DNA of 13,426 nt from assembly GCA_947628195.1 (NCBI GenBank), contig CANQZB010000014.1, forward strand, positions 1 through 13,426, in the 5' to 3' direction. Below the pieces are notes generated by a model. That model had not been told where the DNA came from and did no database searches. It saw only the letters and a program-made list of their open reading frames with translations. The stretch comes from an uncultured Clostridia bacterium (lineage in GTDB: Bacteria; Bacillota; Clostridia; Christensenellales; UBA1242). The position numbers and the translations under genes were made by a program. Below are positions 5,376-13,426 of the stretch, piece by piece (within the stretch, counting starts at the first letter, position 1; each line of letters opens with the position of its first letter).

Positions 5376-5415
5376 ATTGTGTTAATTATTTGATAAATAA
5401 TTTTTATTGTGTTAA
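5376..5415 (+). repeat. Direct repeat ATTGTGTTAA, 30-bp period
   Basis: ATTGTGTTAA occurs at 5376-5385 and again at 5406-5415, exactly 30 bp apart, about three helical turns. The first copy lies just upstream of the -35 box and the second runs into the -10 box of the giant gene's promoter. This geometry suits two operator half-sites, but in such AT-rich DNA chance is possible. Confidence 0.35.
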
Positions 5416-5437
5416 ACTAAAAACATAAAATAAGGGG
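5390..5437 (+). promoter_or_regulatory. Promoter and ribosome site of the giant lipoprotein gene
   Basis: TTGATA (5390-5395), a 17-base spacer and TAAACT (5413-5418) form a good sigma-A promoter, with a predicted start near 5425. The Shine-Dalgarno AGGGG (5433-5437) lies four bases before the ATG at 5442 and supports that start. Confidence 0.65.
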
Positions 5438-5441
5438 AATT

Positions 5442-8400
5442 ATGAAAGGGGTTAAAAAGATTTTTGTTTTTAGTTTTATACTGCTAATTGTGTCAGTATT
5501 CTTTTTTGGGTGCAATAAAAAAGTTAGTGTGCAAGCAATAAATTTTTCTAACAATGAAATTGTGCTTTTGGCGGAAGAAGAAATTGAGCCGGAAGTAAAA
5601 ATTTACCCAACCAACGCCAGCAACAAAGCGTATGAACTATTTAGCCTTAACGAAGCAGTTGTAAGGGTGGAAGATAACAAATTGATTGCGGTTGATGAGG
5701 GCGAAGCGTTTGTTAAAGTTAAGGCAAGCGATAACGAGAATTTAGAAGATGTTGTAAAAGTTAAAGTTGTTTTGGAAAGTGCTGTTTTGTCTAACCCAGA
5801 TGTGAGTTATGATGCAAATAGGCAAGTTATTGCCTTTAACCCTATTGCTAATGCGGGAAGTTACACATTAAAAATAAACGATGAAGAATTTGAAGTTGAA
5901 AATTATTTTGAATATCCGCTTACATATTTTGCAAAAGATGTTAATGTGTTTGATAATGTATTATCCATTCAAGCAAAAGCCAATGCGCCAACATACAGCA
6001 AAGCGTTTATAAGTTCGGAATATTGCAGTGCTTTAAAAATTTATCAGGCAAGCGAGGCGGAAAATGCGCAGATTAAAAACGGAATTTTAACCTTTACAAA
6101 ACATGCCAACAGCCAATATGATGTTTATCTTGACGGAAGCGACCAGCCTTTTGAACAGGGCAACAGCACCGGGCAGGTGGATTTAACAACTTTGCCTGTT
6201 GAATATAAAGGCAAAAACATAGCCGTTTCAATTAAAACAAGCTTTAATGGCAATAGCCAAGAAGGAGTGAATTATTATCCTTCTAACAAAATAAATCTGC
6301 AAGCAGATGTTATGGATGTGCCAACAGTTGAAATGGCGGATAGCGTTGTTAATTTTAGCAAAGTTAGTTTTGCAAAAAGTTATGAAATTTTGTTGAACAA
6401 TTTAGTTATTGCGGAAACTGAAAATAATAATTTTGACCTTTCCACCACAGACGAATTTAACACCATAATTGCAGATAGTTTTTATAGAATTTCAGTTAAG
6501 GCCAAAATGATAGATAACGGCGTAAACATCCTTCAAACGCAAGGCAAAAATGAGGTTTTAATTTCTAGGCAAACATCGCCTTCGCTTCAAGCGGAAAACA
6601 ATTTAATAACCTGGACAGGAAGCGGAAATTTTAAAATTGAAATTGAAGCAGACGGGGTAAAAGGTCAACCTATTTTTAGCAGTAGAAATGAACTTTCGCT
6701 AGATAGTTACGAGGGCGGAAAAACCTATGCTGTTAGCGTTGTTAGCATGGCGGAAGAAGTTGACGGGGTTTACAAAATATCTTCACAAGCAAGCACAATT
6801 TCAATAACCAAAGAGGCCCCTGTTGAATTGAGTTTTGATAACCTTGAAAATCAAGTTTTAACGCTTGACGGCGTAAGGAATTATTCCTTGTTTTTAGATG
6901 ATTCTCCGCTATCTGCAAGCACTATGTCTGGCAAGGTTTCGGCCGACCTAAAAACGCACGCACTAACTGCTGGCGAGCATACAATAACTGCGCAAGTTTT
7001 GGGTAACGGAAAAGAAATTTTTGATAGCGATATTTCAAGTTTAACCTTTTTGCAGTTAGAGGAAATTGGCGAAATTAATCTTGCAGAAGGTTTGGCAAGT
7101 GTTGTGCGTTCAACCAACAATGCAAGTGCAAAAATTACATTAAAAATTTCCAGATTTGATGGCCAAACCGAAACATTTGATTACACTGCACCAGTTAAAT
7201 TGGATAGCGAAAACGATGAGTTTTATTTGGCGGGAGATTACACCATTTGTGTGCTGGTTGAAGGGAATAATAGTTCAACATTTTCTGTGTTAAATAATGG
7301 CGAGCCTAAAGAGATGGCAGTTAAACAATTTAAAGTTTTGCCTGCACCAACGCTAAATTTAAATGGCGAAAATGCGGAAAGTTTAATGTTTAACGCAGTG
7401 CCTAATTCTGTTAGCTATTCTGCCTTAATTAAGCGAGGAAATTCTTTTGTTAACCTGCAAAGTTTAAATAACGAAACTTTTAATTTTGACATTACTGTTT
7501 TGGCGGGTGAAATTGATGAATATAAGATGCAGGCAGTTGGCGATGGCGAAACTGTTTTAAATTCTAAATTGTCCAATTCCATAAAAGTTTCAAGGCTTAA
7601 CGCACCAACAATAAGTTACAATAATCAAACCAACAAAATTAGTGTAACTTCAAACAATGCAGATGAAGTTTTGGCAGAAACGCCTTACATAATTAAACTA
7701 AACAATTTGGCAGTTGAAGCCGAACAAATTGAACAAGAACTTAATTTGTTAAACGGGGCAAACACAATAACTTGTCAAGCCCTTGCGGTGAAAAATTTTA
7801 ATGATGTTTATTATTTTAATTCGCACGAAACAACTATTGAAATTAACAAAATTATAGCGGAAAGTGAATATAGAATTTTAAACAGTTCCACATTAAAAAT
7901 AACCCCAAGTTTTAGCCAACATTATATTTTGCAATTAAACATAAAAATTGGCGAGCAAACTTATGAATTCACGCCAAATGGAAATTATTTGGAATGCGAA
8001 AATTTAGCCGAAAAATTGCCTTTTAGATTTGAAAACGGAAGTTATTTAATAGATTTTGAAAAGGATTATTCGCCTATTTTAGATTTTGAAAACAGTTTAA
8101 AATTCCAAGTTAAATTTATAGCACCTTCCACCGGAAACGACACAGTTGCCAACAGCAATTTTGATGCCGAACAAACCATTTCATTATTGCAAAAATCCAG
8201 CCTTGGCAGGTCTAAACAAAATTTAGTAATTTCGGGTGGCAATGCCAAGAAACATGCCCTTTTAATAAACGATGTGCAAGCGGAAATTTCTAGTTTAAAT
8301 TTTGCATTGGAAGATATTTCTGCATATTTAAGCCCGGCAGTTAACACAATTAAAGTTGTAAGTTTAAACGATGAGCAAGAAAGTGAAAATTTAACGCTTG

Positions 8401-11400
8401 CAGTTGTGGGCGAAGCAATAAAAATTAAGCGTGCAGAAAGTGTTACGCTAACTTCGCAAAAAGATAATTCTGCCGAAAACAATTCTGCAATTTTAAAATT
8501 TAATGTTTTAAATTTGGGCTACGAAACGCAGTATGTTTTAACAATTTATTATGGCAGTGAAAAACTACAACTTTTAACAAACACTTACACAAATTTAGAT
8601 GCCCAAGATGGCTATGTGGAAATTGTGTTGGATGAACTTGTTGATGAAAATGAATTAACCGAAAAATTAACATTTACAATTCAAACTTTGGCAGAAGGGC
8701 AGGAAGATGATGTGCTGATATTTAACTCTTTAATTTCTAGTGAAAAAGAGTTTATAATTGTAGAAGCTGTTACAAACATTTATGCGGAAGAAGATTACAT
8801 TTTGTTAGGCCGACCTTCAAGCAATGTTGCTGGATACGACATCTACAAAAAAACTGGCGATGAATTAGAAAAATTGAATGCCGAACTTGTTTCTGCAGAT
8901 AGATTTAATTTAGAAACTGGAACCTATCAAATTGTTGTGCGCGCAATTTCAATAGACGGCGCACCGGGATACACAAACTCTAAACTTTCTGCAGTTTACA
9001 CAGTAACAAAAATTGGGCAAATAAGTGTTGGCACAGACGAGCTTGGAAACATATTGTTAACACTGCCTAATCAATCACTTTTAAACGAAGAAAAAGCAGA
9101 TTTTAAAATACAAATTTCTGGCGGAGCGCATTCATTTGAATTTAGTTTAAGCGAGTTAACAGAAGTAGAAAAAAATGCAGTTTATTCAATTAATCCTGTT
9201 AATATTTTAAGTTATGGCGTAAACTCACTTTTAAAGGAAACATTCGGCTTTAAAATTGTTGTTGAAAGCAAGGCGGAAGACGTTTTGTTGTTAAACTCCA
9301 ATGAACAAGAATTTTCATTTTATGGGCTTCTTGCACCAACAGATTTAAGAAAAACCAGTTCAAATGTGCAAGATGGCACAATTATTGAAAACATATCTTG
9401 GCAGAGCAATGTTTACAACACATTAACTGGCACAGATTTAACAGCTGAAAATTTAAATTATGGCTATATCTTTAAACTTAGTTACAACGGCGAAACATAT
9501 TATTCAACAGATAGCAAATTAAAATTTTTAAATGACGGCGCAGAAACTTCTTATGCCAAATTATTAACCGAAACAAGCATAAAATTGCCATACGGATATG
9601 ATGAAGATGGCAGTGGCATTTTGGAAGAAAGCGAAATTTTTGCAGATGGCGAATATAGCATAAGCGTTATGGCCGTGCCAGCAAAAATTGTGGGTTATAA
9701 TTTGTGCCTTTCTAAATATTCTTCCAGTTTAAATCTTTTAATTTTAGGTTCGCCAAAAGTGGAAACAAACAACGGTGCGCTAACTTGGGAAGATATGCCT
9801 AACGCAAGCGAATATTTAGTTTTGATATATGACGTTGATGATGAATATCTTAACAGCGTAATTTTGCCAAAAAGCGAATTGCTTACTTTTGATTTTTCCG
9901 ATTCCACCTTTGATGATTACAGCGGAATTTATGGCATTAAAATTCAAGCGTTATCCAAGGTGAACAATGTGCTAAATTCAAAACCTACAGAAATGATTTA
10001 TGTTTACAGAATTTCTAAGTGCGAAGGGGCTTATATTGATGATGGCGCATTAGTTATTAAAACTAAAACTATTTTCAACACGGCAGAAATAGAGTTGATT
10101 AACGAAGCGGGCGTTGGCACTATTTTAACAATGACCAACACTGAAATTGATAACATTATAACCGGCTCTGGCTTTTCTAACTGGAAGGAGGCAAAAAGTT
10201 TCCTTTCACTTTTCAATAGCAGTTATAGCATATACATAAATGGCAGTACAGACGGCGTAATTTCTTCGTTATTGCAAGGCGGAAATTACAAATTAAACAT
10301 CAAATTTTACGGCAACAGCAACAGCAAGTTGAGCATAATAAATTCTTGCAAAACAGAAAATGTTTCAAACCTTGTTTCTTCAAAACTAAAAGCCAATGTT
10401 GTGGAAACAAAATCCGGGCAATATAAGTTTGGGGTGGATGGCGCGTATGAAAGCGCAGAATTTAATCATAACCTTAACAACTCTTCAACCAACAGTTTCC
10501 TTAACAAAACGCCATTATATAAACTAAACTTATCAATTAAGGATAAAGAATACAATATCTATGCGCTAGACTATTATTCTTTTGTAAGCGCAAAAGATGC
10601 AAACGAAATACACGACTCTGCCGATTATGTTTTAATTTCCAACCCTGAGGATAATGGCGGGCTTTATGCGCAATACATTTACAATTATAAATCCAGCACA
10701 AAGTTATATATTAATGTTTATAAGGATAACACCATTAACTTTGCTTATAACACTTTAAAATATTATCCTTTAAGTTACACATCAAGCACTTCCGGATATA
10801 ATTACACCTCTTCAAACGCGCTTAGCGAAATTGATATTTCGGATGGCGGAATTTTTAGCATTAAAGCCTTAGTTTTGGGTGGAGATAGCAAAAACAATAC
10901 TGGCTATTTAACATCTAATTGGTCCAAAACTTACACATTTGTTAGATATGAAGATTTGCTTTTAACGGGCGAAAACGGAATGCTAAAATTTAAAAACTTG
11001 CAACCTGTTGTTGATGAAGGCGTGGTTATAGACTACCCTATTTACGAACTTAAAATAAAACCTATTAACGAAGTAAATATTCAATCAATTTATTTGTATT
11101 ATGAAGGCGAGCGCACGTTTGACGATGCTCTGCAAGTTATAAAAGCCAACACCGGCTTAACTGACCCGGATTGCTATGCTATAAAAAGCACGGATATTGT
11201 TGGAGATTATATTTTATACAACATTTCGCCTTATATAAAATCGTTAAGTTACACAGTTACAATTCGCACGCTGGCGGGGTTGGGCAGTGGCGTTCAATCC
11301 AACGAAAGTGATTTACTTTTAAACGCAAAAAACCCAACGCGAGAATATATTTGCTTTAAATTGGGGGATATGAAATTCAACTTAACATCGGGCGAACTTG

Positions 11401-13426
11401 TAACAGATTTAAAAACCACGGGCGATGGAAGAACCTACATTTATAACTACGAAATTACTATATCCGATGGCGAAACAGATTTTGTTTATGCCATCACCGC
11501 CAACGATAATGCAAATGCGCGCATAGAAAGCAACAAATTATATTACATTGTGCCAAACAACATTGAATATAACGGAAGCAGTTTCCATTATAATGCACAA
11601 AAAAATTACAGCATAAAAATTCGTGCACTTGCGGGCGATAATGCCAACTTAATAAATGGCAGTTACGCGCAAGAAAACGGCAAAGATGCCGAAACTGCAT
11701 TAAAAAAATTGGCGGATATAACTTCTGTAAGGGTAGAAGAAGGAATTTTGAAATGGAACTTGCCAACTTCACTTCCTTCCAACACAAAAATAACTTTAAA
11801 ACTAAAAGTAACAGAAAGCACTGGCCTAACTTCAATATTCACATTAGATTTAGCAACAGCAAACAGTTACGCTTTTGCGGATGGATATTATAACGGAAAC
11901 CTTCGCATAGACGGAACTGAAAATTTAGTAATTCAACTAAAAATGCGTGGCAATAATGAATATCTTGATGGCGATTACACCGTTGAACTTAATGCAAGGC
12001 GACTGATGAGGGTGGAAGCTTCCGGCATTATAAGCAAAAACGGGCATTTATACTTCCCACAAGTTGACGGGGCTGACCACTACGTTGTAAAACTTTCAAG
12101 TGGAATAAATCAGTACACATTCACCACCTACGATAACGAAATAGATTTTGAACAAACAGCAGACGACACGGGCAAAAAATTGGTGGAAGGCGTTTATTCA
12201 GTGGAAATAAGGGCCTACGGCAGTGATAGATTTAATTCGCTATCCAGTTCGGCAACCAACACATTTACAAAATTGACCACAGTTGATGCTGGCTCGGTGA
12301 AAATAACGGGCGATGTAATTAGCTGGAACAGCGTTTTAAATGCGCAAGGCTATAAACTGGAATTTATATACAACGGCGGAGGCGTTATAAATTACTCTGC
12401 GGGAGGGGATAACACTTCGCTTAAATTGCCGGATACAGTTTTTGGCAGTTACACAGTTAAAATTTATGCAATAGGCTATGGAAATGGCTACGTGTTTAAC
12501 AGCGATGCCATAAGCATTCAAAGCGAAATAGATAGGCCTAATAAAATTCAGCAAATTTATTATTCTTCAACCGAACATCAATTTTACTTTGCTCAACCGG
12601 AAGACTATGCCGTGGGCGATGAGTTTAAATTGTCTTACGATTTTGAAGAATACACAATGCTTAACAACGCGGTTAGCAAATTGCCAGTTTCCCACATAGA
12701 AACGGCCATAACAAGCCATTATAGTGAAAATGGCATAACTTATTATTACTTTATGCCAACCATTATGGGGGACTATTCCAACTTTACAATAATTGTAAAC
12801 AGAAACGGCTTTTATTCGGGCGCTTCAGTTTACCCAGAAACCGTTGCGTTAAACATTTACAGCGCGGGTGCTGGCACAAGCGAAAAGCCATACATTTTGA
12901 ATAGCGAAGCCGAACTTTTAAATGTAAATTTAAGGCCAGATAAATATTTTAAACTGAACAAAAACCTAAATTTAACTAATGAAAGTTTGCAGGATAGATT
13001 AAATAACGGATATATTTTGGCAGATGAATTCACTGGCAATTTTAATGGTGGAGAATTTACAATAACACTGCCAGAATTGTCCGCTGAAAATGTTAAATCC
13101 GTTGCCTTGTTCAACATCATAAACGGCGCACAAATATATAACTTAACTGTGGGCTCATCGTCAAGCGGATTTAGCCTAAAAGCAGAATATTCAAGCGAAT
13201 TTGGCGAACAAGAAATTGTGCTTTCAACCCTTGCGGCAAACAGCACAAATTCAACCCTAACCAACATTACAGTTTACTCTAAAATTCAAATTTCAGGCGG
13301 GGCAACTGCGGAAGTTTATCTATCTGGCCTGGTGGGGATTAGCAATAACGATACAATTTCTGGCTGTTATGTAACATTTGATGCAGATTACGGCTTTAAC
13401 ACCGCCAGCGCAAGTTATGTTTCTGG
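5442..13426 (+). CDS. Giant surface lipoprotein: BIG2, many Fn3-like repeats, GLUG region (3' end beyond window)
   Basis: One open frame of at least 2661 codons runs off the right edge. Residues 1-24 form a lipoprotein signal: Lys-rich start, hydrophobic core, and FFGC with the lipidated Cys at 24. Residues 28-110 match a BIG2 Ig-like domain (YPTNASNKAYE...NKLIAVDEGEAFVKVKA). From about 115 to 2470 there are some 20 diverged beta-sandwich units of fibronectin-III type, each about 80-110 residues. Several carry the A-x-x-Y strand motif: AGSY at 138, AKSY at 311, VAGY at 1129, ASEY at 1455, ADHY at 2211, AQGY at 2301. Some carry an earlier (I/L)(T/S)W. From 2475 the text changes to AGAGTSEKPYIL, FTGNFNGGEFTI and SGLVGISNNDTISGCY, the GLUG / beta-helix pattern. 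It is probably membrane-anchored and extended outward, for adhesion or glycan or protein binding. No catalytic domain is visible; the real C-terminus is unseen. Confidence 0.9.
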   Translation, partial: MKGVKKIFVFSFILLIVSVFFFGCNKKVSVQAINFSNNEIVLLAEEEIEPEVKIYPTNASNKAYELFSLNEAVVRVEDNKLIAVDEGEAFVKVKASDNENLEDVVKVKVVLESAVLSNPDVSYDANRQVIAFNPIANAGSYTLKINDEEFEVENYFEYPLTYFAKDVNVFDNVLSIQAKANAPTYSKAFISSEYCSALKIYQASEAENAQIKNGILTFTKHANSQYDVYLDGSDQPFEQGNSTGQVDLTTLPVEYKGKNIAVSIKTSFNGNSQEGVNYYPSNKINLQADVMDVPTVEMADSVVNFSKVSFAKSYEILLNNLVIAETENNNFDLSTTDEFNTIIADSFYRISVKAKMIDNGVNILQTQGKNEVLISRQTSPSLQAENNLITWTGSGNFKIEIEADGVKGQPIFSSRNELSLDSYEGGKTYAVSVVSMAEEVDGVYKISSQASTISITKEAPVELSFDNLENQVLTLDGVRNYSLFLDDSPLSASTMSGKVSADLKTHALTAGEHTITAQVLGNGKEIFDSDISSLTFLQLEEIGEINLAEGLASVVRSTNNASAKITLKISRFDGQTETFDYTAPVKLDSENDEFYLAGDYTICVLVEGNNSSTFSVLNNGEPKEMAVKQFKVLPAPTLNLNGENAESLMFNAVPNSVSYSALIKRGNSFVNLQSLNNETFNFDITVLAGEIDEYKMQAVGDGETVLNSKLSNSIKVSRLNAPTISYNNQTNKISVTSNNADEVLAETPYIIKLNNLAVEAEQIEQELNLLNGANTITCQALAVKNFNDVYYFNSHETTIEINKIIAESEYRILNSSTLKITPSFSQHYILQLNIKIGEQTYEFTPNGNYLECENLAEKLPFRFENGSYLIDFEKDYSPILDFENSLKFQVKFIAPSTGNDTVANSNFDAEQTISLLQKSSLGRSKQNLVISGGNAKKHALLINDVQAEISSLNFALEDISAYLSPAVNTIKVVSLNDEQESENLTLAVVGEAIKIKRAESVTLTSQKDNSAENNSAILKFNVLNLGYETQYVLTIYYGSEKLQLLTNTYTNLDAQDGYVEIVLDELVDENELTEKLTFTIQTLAEGQEDDVLIFNSLISSEKEFIIVEAVTNIYAEEDYILLGRPSSNVAGYDIYKKTGDELEKLNAELVSADRFNLETGTYQIVVRAISIDGAPGYTNSKLSAVYTVTKIGQISVGTDELGNILLTLPNQSLLNEEKADFKIQISGGAHSFEFSLSELTEVEKNAVYSINPVNILSYGVNSLLKETFGFKIVVESKAEDVLLLNSNEQEFSFYGLLAPTDLRKTSSNVQDGTIIENISWQSNVYNTLTGTDLTAENLNYGYIFKLSYNGETYYSTDSKLKFLNDGAETSYAKLLTETSIKLPYGYDEDGSGILEESEIFADGEYSISVMAVPAKIVGYNLCLSKYSSSLNLLILGSPKVETNNGALTWEDMPNASEYLVLIYDVDDEYLNSVILPKSELLTFDFSDSTFDDYSGIYGIKIQALSKVNNVLNSKPTEMIYVYRISKCEGAYIDDGALVIKTKTIFNTAEIELINEAGVGTILTMTNTEIDNIITGSGFSNWKEAKSFLSLFNSSYSIYINGSTDGVISSLLQGGNYKLNIKFYGNSNSKLSIINSCKTENVSNLVSSKLKANVVETKSGQYKFGVDGAYESAEFNHNLNNSSTNSFLNKTPLYKLNLSIKDKEYNIYALDYYSFVSAKDANEIHDSADYVLISNPEDNGGLYAQYIYNYKSSTKLYINVYKDNTINFAYNTLKYYPLSYTSSTSGYNYTSSNALSEIDISDGGIFSIKALVLGGDSKNNTGYLTSNWSKTYTFVRYEDLLLTGENGMLKFKNLQPVVDEGVVIDYPIYELKIKPINEVNIQSIYLYYEGERTFDDALQVIKANTGLTDPDCYAIKSTDIVGDYILYNISPYIKSLSYTVTIRTLAGLGSGVQSNESDLLLNAKNPTREYICFKLGDMKFNLTSGELVTDLKTTGDGRTYIYNYEITISDGETDFVYAITANDNANARIESNKLYYIVPNNIEYNGSSFHYNAQKNYSIKIRALAGDNANLINGSYAQENGKDAETALKKLADITSVRVEEGILKWNLPTSLPSNTKITLKLKVTESTGLTSIFTLDLATANSYAFADGYYNGNLRIDGTENLVIQLKMRGNNEYLDGDYTVELNARRLMRVEASGIISKNGHLYFPQVDGADHYVVKLSSGINQYTFTTYDNEIDFEQTADDTGKKLVEGVYSVEIRAYGSDRFNSLSSSATNTFTKLTTVDAGSVKITGDVISWNSVLNAQGYKLEFIYNGGGVINYSAGGDNTSLKLPDTVFGSYTVKIYAIGYGNGYVFNSDAISIQSEIDRPNKIQQIYYSSTEHQFYFAQPEDYAVGDEFKLSYDFEEYTMLNNAVSKLPVSHIETAITSHYSENGITYYYFMPTIMGDYSNFTIIVNRNGFYSGASVYPETVALNIYSAGAGTSEKPYILNSEAELLNVNLRPDKYFKLNKNLNLTNESLQDRLNNGYILADEFTGNFNGGEFTITLPELSAENVKSVALFNIINGAQIYNLTVGSSSSGFSLKAEYSSEFGEQEIVLSTLAANSTNSTLTNITVYSKIQISGGATAEVYLSGLVGISNNDTISGCYVTFDADYGFNTASASYVS
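9600..9635 (+). other. EF-hand-like calcium-binding loop inside the giant lipoprotein
   Basis: Residues 1387-1398 read DEDGSGILEESE. This fits the 12-residue EF-hand or dockerin-type loop: acidic residues or Ser at positions 1, 3 and 5, Gly at 6, a hydrophobic at 8, and Glu at 12. It lies between two strands of one Fn3-like unit. Calcium binding is inferred from the motif only. Confidence 0.5.
12861..13426 (+). other. GLUG / beta-helix region of the giant lipoprotein
   Basis: From residue 2474 the Fn3-like pattern stops. The sequence follows the known order for GLUG-containing surface proteins: GTSEKPYIL, then YFKLNKNLNL, FTGNFNGGEFTI, a FNIINGAQIYNLTV rung, and SGLVGISNNDTISGCYV. Such regions usually form a right-handed beta-helix. 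It continues past the window edge. Confidence 0.7.

Larger units (their letters stand above)
5123..5441. other. Extremely AT-rich divergent promoter region
   Basis: This 319-bp gene-free stretch separates cysS (leftward) and the giant lipoprotein gene (rightward). In 5161-5400 only 13 of 240 bases are G or C. Between 5170 and 5291 a single C occurs, at 5231. It is made of A- and T-runs of three to eight bases, a composition expected to be curved or easily melted. Apart from the two promoters and a 10-bp direct repeat I see no gene, RNA or terminator in it. Confidence 0.8.

Noticed and set aside
6881..13267. Seven minus-strand open frames (61-138 codons) opposite the giant lipoprotein gene
   Set aside because: They are antisense to one continuous frame with lipoprotein signal and domain motifs, and none has a promoter, ribosome site or recognisable motif.
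5442..13426. Possible frameshift or gene split in the giant lipoprotein gene
   Set aside because: The frame checked at several points, including near 7800, 9000, 9600 and the right edge, stays in phase with the ATG at 5442, and I met no in-frame stop.

Overview
The window is low-GC bacterial DNA, most like an uncultured gut-type clostridial (Firmicutes) genome. Evidence: strong AT bias, consensus sigma-A promoters (TTGACA / TATAAT), an AGGAGG ribosome site, intrinsic U-tract terminators, and a very large lipid-anchored surface protein built from immunoglobulin-like, fibronectin-III-like and GLUG units. TGG is used for tryptophan and no reassigned codon is needed. The lineage assignment is inference; the window has no rRNA or other decisive marker.

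Layout. 2-349 (+) is the C-terminal end of an ABC exporter ATPase, closed by a terminator. 372-560 is gene-free and holds a GC-rich hairpin (385-421) and a 96-bp palindromic repeat (431-526). 561-1655 (-) is a GT2-type glycosyltransferase with a TPR-like tail. 1738-2493 (+) is a very AT-rich gene. I read its product as a degenerate relative of the zinc-macrodomain protein-ADP-ribose hydrolases, with the catalytic and metal-binding loops lost. 2518-2979 (-) and 3033-3659 (-) are two unrecognised proteins, one all-helical and one mixed. 3731-5122 (-) is cysteinyl-tRNA synthetase (cysS) of a divergent type. 5123-5441 is an extremely AT-rich divergent promoter region. From 5442 to the window edge (+) runs one uninterrupted gene, at least 2661 codons, for a giant lipoprotein.

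How the genes work together. No single operon or pathway links them. Almost every gene has its own promoter and terminator, so this is a string of monocistronic units. The exporter, glycosyltransferase and giant lipoprotein all fit cell-surface biology, but the sequence does not show that they cooperate.

The most notable observations are: (i) the apparent macrodomain pseudoenzyme, with a TATAAT box six bases before its ATG, suggesting a leaderless mRNA; (ii) a recurring arrangement in which the stop codon lies inside the intrinsic terminator hairpin, seen at all five gene ends that have a recognisable terminator; (iii) the giant BIG2 / Fn3-like / GLUG lipoprotein with an embedded EF-hand-like loop; (iv) the unusual CysRS insertion; and (v) the palindromic repeat. 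I saw no tRNA, rRNA, CRISPR array, transposase or phage gene.
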